Assembly (NCBI GenBank): GCA_016169945.1
Contig: JADLSH010000191.1
Span: forward strand, 833,501 to 897,500
Direction of reading: 5' to 3'
Source: Trachythela sp. YZ-2020
Taxonomy: Eukaryota; Cnidaria; Anthozoa; Malacalcyonacea; Clavulariidae
Length of the DNA stretch: 64,000 nucleotides
Below, piece by piece: positions 58,862 through 64,000 of this stretch. The notes under the pieces were generated by a model that had not been told where the DNA came from, did not search any database, and saw nothing but the letters and a program-made list of their open reading frames with translations. Positions within the stretch are counted from its first letter, which is position 1. Every line of letters begins with the position of its first letter. Position numbers and translations under genes: made by a program.

Positions 58862-60481
58862 TCAGAGTCTTGTGCTTTTGTCACCTTCCTGGCTGAGCTG
58901 ATGATACAACACACGATTTTTTCTTAACCTCGACATCACTTGATTTAACTCTCGTTTGTAGCACAGTCGTATACTCACTGCCATGACAACAAACAATGTC
59001 ACCATAGAAATGATCAACTTGTTGACTAGAGACAACCCTAAGGTATCGCCAGGTAGATCACGGTCTATAGGTGTTGGTCGCGGTACCACAGTCTTGCTGG
59101 TATTACCAATCCAGAAATCATTCAAAACAACCGTATGCCCTTCACCATCTTTTCTGTACCCACCAAACAACCACAGGTTGCCACCAACTTGCCAAAAACC
59201 TGCTCCAGATCTCGGGCTTGGCTTAGGATTCCTAGAATTTTCTCTATCCCAAGTATAGTCCGATTTATTAAGCATCCAATGAACAGTATAACTATTAGTA
59301 GTAAGGTTTGTGATTCTCCCTCCAAGCAAATGAAGATTACCATGGCCATCAATCCATCTAATAAACCCCTTTCTATTGGACATATATTCCAGCTCTGTAT
59401 TCGTCACCTTAGAGACAATAATATTGTCATGAGTTATTGACAGAAGCATTGAGTCCTTCACCATATTTGGGTTAGAGTATAACCAGACGTAAATGAATAC
59501 AACACCATCAGGGTCGTTCCAAACGGAAAATTGACTTGACTTTGAAATATTTTTATCAGATGGATTTGTGAACTCTATTTTATTTGTAATATTTTGTAAC
59601 TCCCAGATCCTTGATTTTATTTTGAAATTCCACAATTTCATGGCTCTTTTATTCTCATGGCAAAGCAATGAAATACTGTCCAAATTCTTATTACACCACA
59701 GTGCAAAACAATCATTCATGTCGTTAATGTCACTTGGAGTTGGCATCAAATTCCAAAAATTTGAAGACATATTATAGGCCCATAACTCTGGTTTCTTCTT
59801 GTGGATTTGCTGCCCAAATACAAAAGCCCTACCATGACAAAAGCATGACAAACCTCTGCCAAACTGAGGATATTTTGATGAATTTTCATGTACTATTTTG
59901 GTCCACTCATATGTCCTTGGGTTAAATTTCCACAGATCATATGCATGTTTTTTGACTTCAGATCCATTTGCTCTGATAACCGTGTTACCAGAGAATAACC
60001 AAAGTTGATTCTGGTTATCAACCCAAGTCCATGCATCAAAACGACCACTTGGTTGAACATGACTCTTGCTTGTTATTTGACGCCAGGCAAAATCACCTTT
60101 AAAAGTTGGTAAAAAATCATGCTTGGATCTCAAATTCGTTTCAATTTAAAAGTCTAAAAAATTGATGAGCTGCAGATGGCATGGTTTTTAGCTGCATAAA
60201 ATGACTAAACACTTGCATCAAATACAGTAAACATTCAAAAACAACAGTAAACATTCTCTTCTTTATAAAACAAAATTAAACATAAATTACTATATATACA
60301 TATATTATAAGCATGTAAAAATTACATATAAAACACAAAAATAACTGTCAACATGACCGTTTTAAATGCTTTGATCTTGATATGAATATAACGCATTAAA
60401 AATTATAAAACAATTACCTGAGTTTCCATATGAAAAATTTCCAAGCAACAGAAATGGGAAAATCAAAAGTATATACAGCAT
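58862..60481 (-). CDS. Kelch-repeat type I membrane protein, unrecognised (2 exons, 432 aa)
   Basis: Exons 60418-60481 and 58862-60096; 1,299 nt, in frame. Exon 1 encodes a signal peptide (MLYILLIFPFLLLGNFSYGN). Exon 2 encodes the rest: kelch-type blades such as GRFDAWTWVDNQNQLWLFSG...AYDLWKFNPRTYEWTKI and PSPRSGAGFWQVGGNLWLFGG...LNDFWIG, several N-glycosylation sequons (NGS, NSS, NMS, NIT, NIS, NLT, NKS, NTS), a Pro/Thr stalk, one membrane segment at about 378-398 (LVNKLIISMVTLFVVMAVSI) and a 34-residue basic cytoplasmic tail. The glycine pairs typical of kelch repeats are weak in the middle blades. Predicted: extracellular beta-propeller on a single-pass anchor, ligand unknown. Almost all of the protein lies in one exon. 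Confidence 0.82.
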
Positions 60482-60714
60482 ATTTAGATCACTTCAGAGC
60501 GAAAAAACTGATTGTTTCTGCACGTTTTTTTCTGCAAATCTTCGTGTCATTGTTTCTGGTAAACTTTGTCACAATTTTGTTGTTCTAATTAAAATTTGAT
60601 ACGTTTAATACCGCAAACCGGGAATTCCCGAAAGCTGGCGGGAAATGGCGAAATTTGGCGGGAATGTAACGACTACATCCGATATTGCAATTGTTTATTT
60701 TCTTGTGAAAAATA
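60482..60714. promoter_or_regulatory. 233-bp bidirectional upstream region, kelch gene / ZFYVE21
   Basis: Divergent ATGs at 60481 (minus) and 60715 (plus). Contains CGGGAATTCCCG near 60619 (a perfect 12-bp palindrome) and several GGCGGGAA-like, E2F-type motifs between 60640 and 60665. No TATA box. Confidence 0.55.
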
Positions 60715-62868
<2,154 letters not shown>

Positions 62869-64000
62869 GAGAGAGGAACAATGTGACATTGCCTGGTGTA
62901 GATAATCTGAAGTTCAAAATACATGGAAATTGTTTTTGCCATGGTTAAAATAGCACTCCATTTTGCTTTTGACTGTGATTTTATGTATCTCATACAGGAT
63001 CAAATATGATAATATATACCGACCTTGAGTCTATAGGAAAGATACCAGTACTTATTTTATGACTATGGTGTAGGACCACTAGGATAAATTACAGTAATAG
63101 CAAGAGTCGGGATTTTTTACAACCAAGATAGAAACCATAATAAACTATAACGATAGCCCCAACTGTATTGCTATGATAGTATAGTGTATTGAATATTAAT
63201 GAGTAAGATAATCCAGCTTAAGTAATATGAATGGAATAAGACTTGTACATATGTCGTAAATTATGTTAATAAAACTGGTGTGCGCTTTTTAACTCTCATG
63301 GATTAATATTACAAAGCGTTGATCTGTAAGGCTGGATATTCATTCCCATGATAATGCTAGTATTGTACAAGGAAACTTACTATTGGATTAGTTAGTTAAG
63401 AACTTAAATTAGGAACATGAAATTGGATTAGTTATGTGATGGGTCTACAGGAAGGCTGAATATTCCACAAAAATTAACCTTGAACGATCGAGAGATGTAT
63501 GTTTTTTGCGACAATTTATGGCGTGTACGTTATGCTTGTACTTTCCGTTAGGCGCCTTGCCAGATTCCTTGCCCGATTAGATAATCGTGCGTTACGGAAA
63601 TTATCGTAACTTTTCATTATATCTGCCAACTTGGATGACGGATTGTGGTAAAATTGAAGTTGACACCATAGGGGAATAAAAATTGAACTTCGTCTCTCAA
63701 TCTATTATTTTGCCATCAAATACAAGACCACTACATATAATGAAAAGAATTAACGTTATTTTCTCACTCTAGTAACTGCCGGTTGATCATCATCTGCTTC
63801 ACCATCACATGGCTATAGATGATGATGATAATAATCTTTAATGAGGGAACTTTGTCACTAAAGTGATTTTCACAAAGGTCCTGCATATAGAGACCATTAT
63901 ATATACAATAAACATACCAAAATATGCGTAACTAAAAAATAGGTAAAAGTAAGTCTAAAGATTAGAGATAAATTTCTCTTAAAAGTCGCTAATGTGGGAG
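62869..64000. other. 3' flank of ZFYVE21
   Basis: Possible poly(A) signals AATAAA at 63139-63144 and 63268-63273. The end (63815-64000) shows GATGATGATGATAATAATC followed by an AT-rich stretch, like the retroposon tail near 38520. No further gene was recognised. Confidence 0.5.

Overview
This window is eukaryotic, and almost certainly from a marine invertebrate animal. Genes are split by spliceosomal introns with GT..AG borders. The non-coding DNA is AT-rich and full of satellites, tRNA-derived SINE-like repeats and small inverted-repeat elements. The gene set (ERO1, two EAG-type potassium channels, a NEPRO-like protein, CNRIP1, ZFYVE21) is metazoan. A cnidarian is my best guess, but this is inference from style and gene content, and no sequence comparison could be run.

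Layout. 1-10,990: one satellite array of a ~117-bp monomer that is itself an imperfect hairpin, with higher-order repeats and two copies of a retroposon-like tail. 11,050-13,430: a second array, seven ~336-bp units. 13,430-15,130: small inverted-repeat elements, a 56-bp tandem repeat and stray diverged copies of the first satellite. 15,284-21,326 (minus): complete 15-exon ERO1, 451 aa. 22,697-31,726 (minus): EAG-family channel B, 10 exons, 1,289 aa. 34,340-45,721 (minus): tandem paralogue channel C, 10 exons, 947 aa. 45.7-52.1 kb: gene-poor, repeats and hairpins only. 52,106-57,009 (minus): NEPRO-like gene, 7 exons, 546 aa. 57,436-58,390 (plus): CNRIP1, 157 aa. 58,862-60,481 (minus): a secreted-side kelch protein with one membrane segment, 432 aa, not recognised. 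60,715-62,868 (plus): ZFYVE21, 7 exons, 227 aa. The last 1.1 kb is its 3' flank and a possible retroposon tail.

All exon joins were read by hand from splice sites, frame and family similarity. Every model closes in frame from ATG to stop, which is the main internal check. UTRs and transcription starts are not determined. The genes do not form one pathway. ERO1 serves ER disulfide formation; the channels B and C are a tandem pair with the same intron positions; NEPRO/CNRIP1 and the kelch gene/ZFYVE21 are two head-to-head pairs whose start codons lie 426 and 233 bp apart.

Most notable points: the two channels share intron phases and even a SINE at the same place in intron 8; channel B carries a roughly 480-residue Lys/Glu/Asp-rich tail with nuclear-signal-like basic clusters; ERO1 has an ER-stress-element-like site upstream; and the big satellite looks as if it grew from a fold-back element. 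I did not see a clearly new molecular system.
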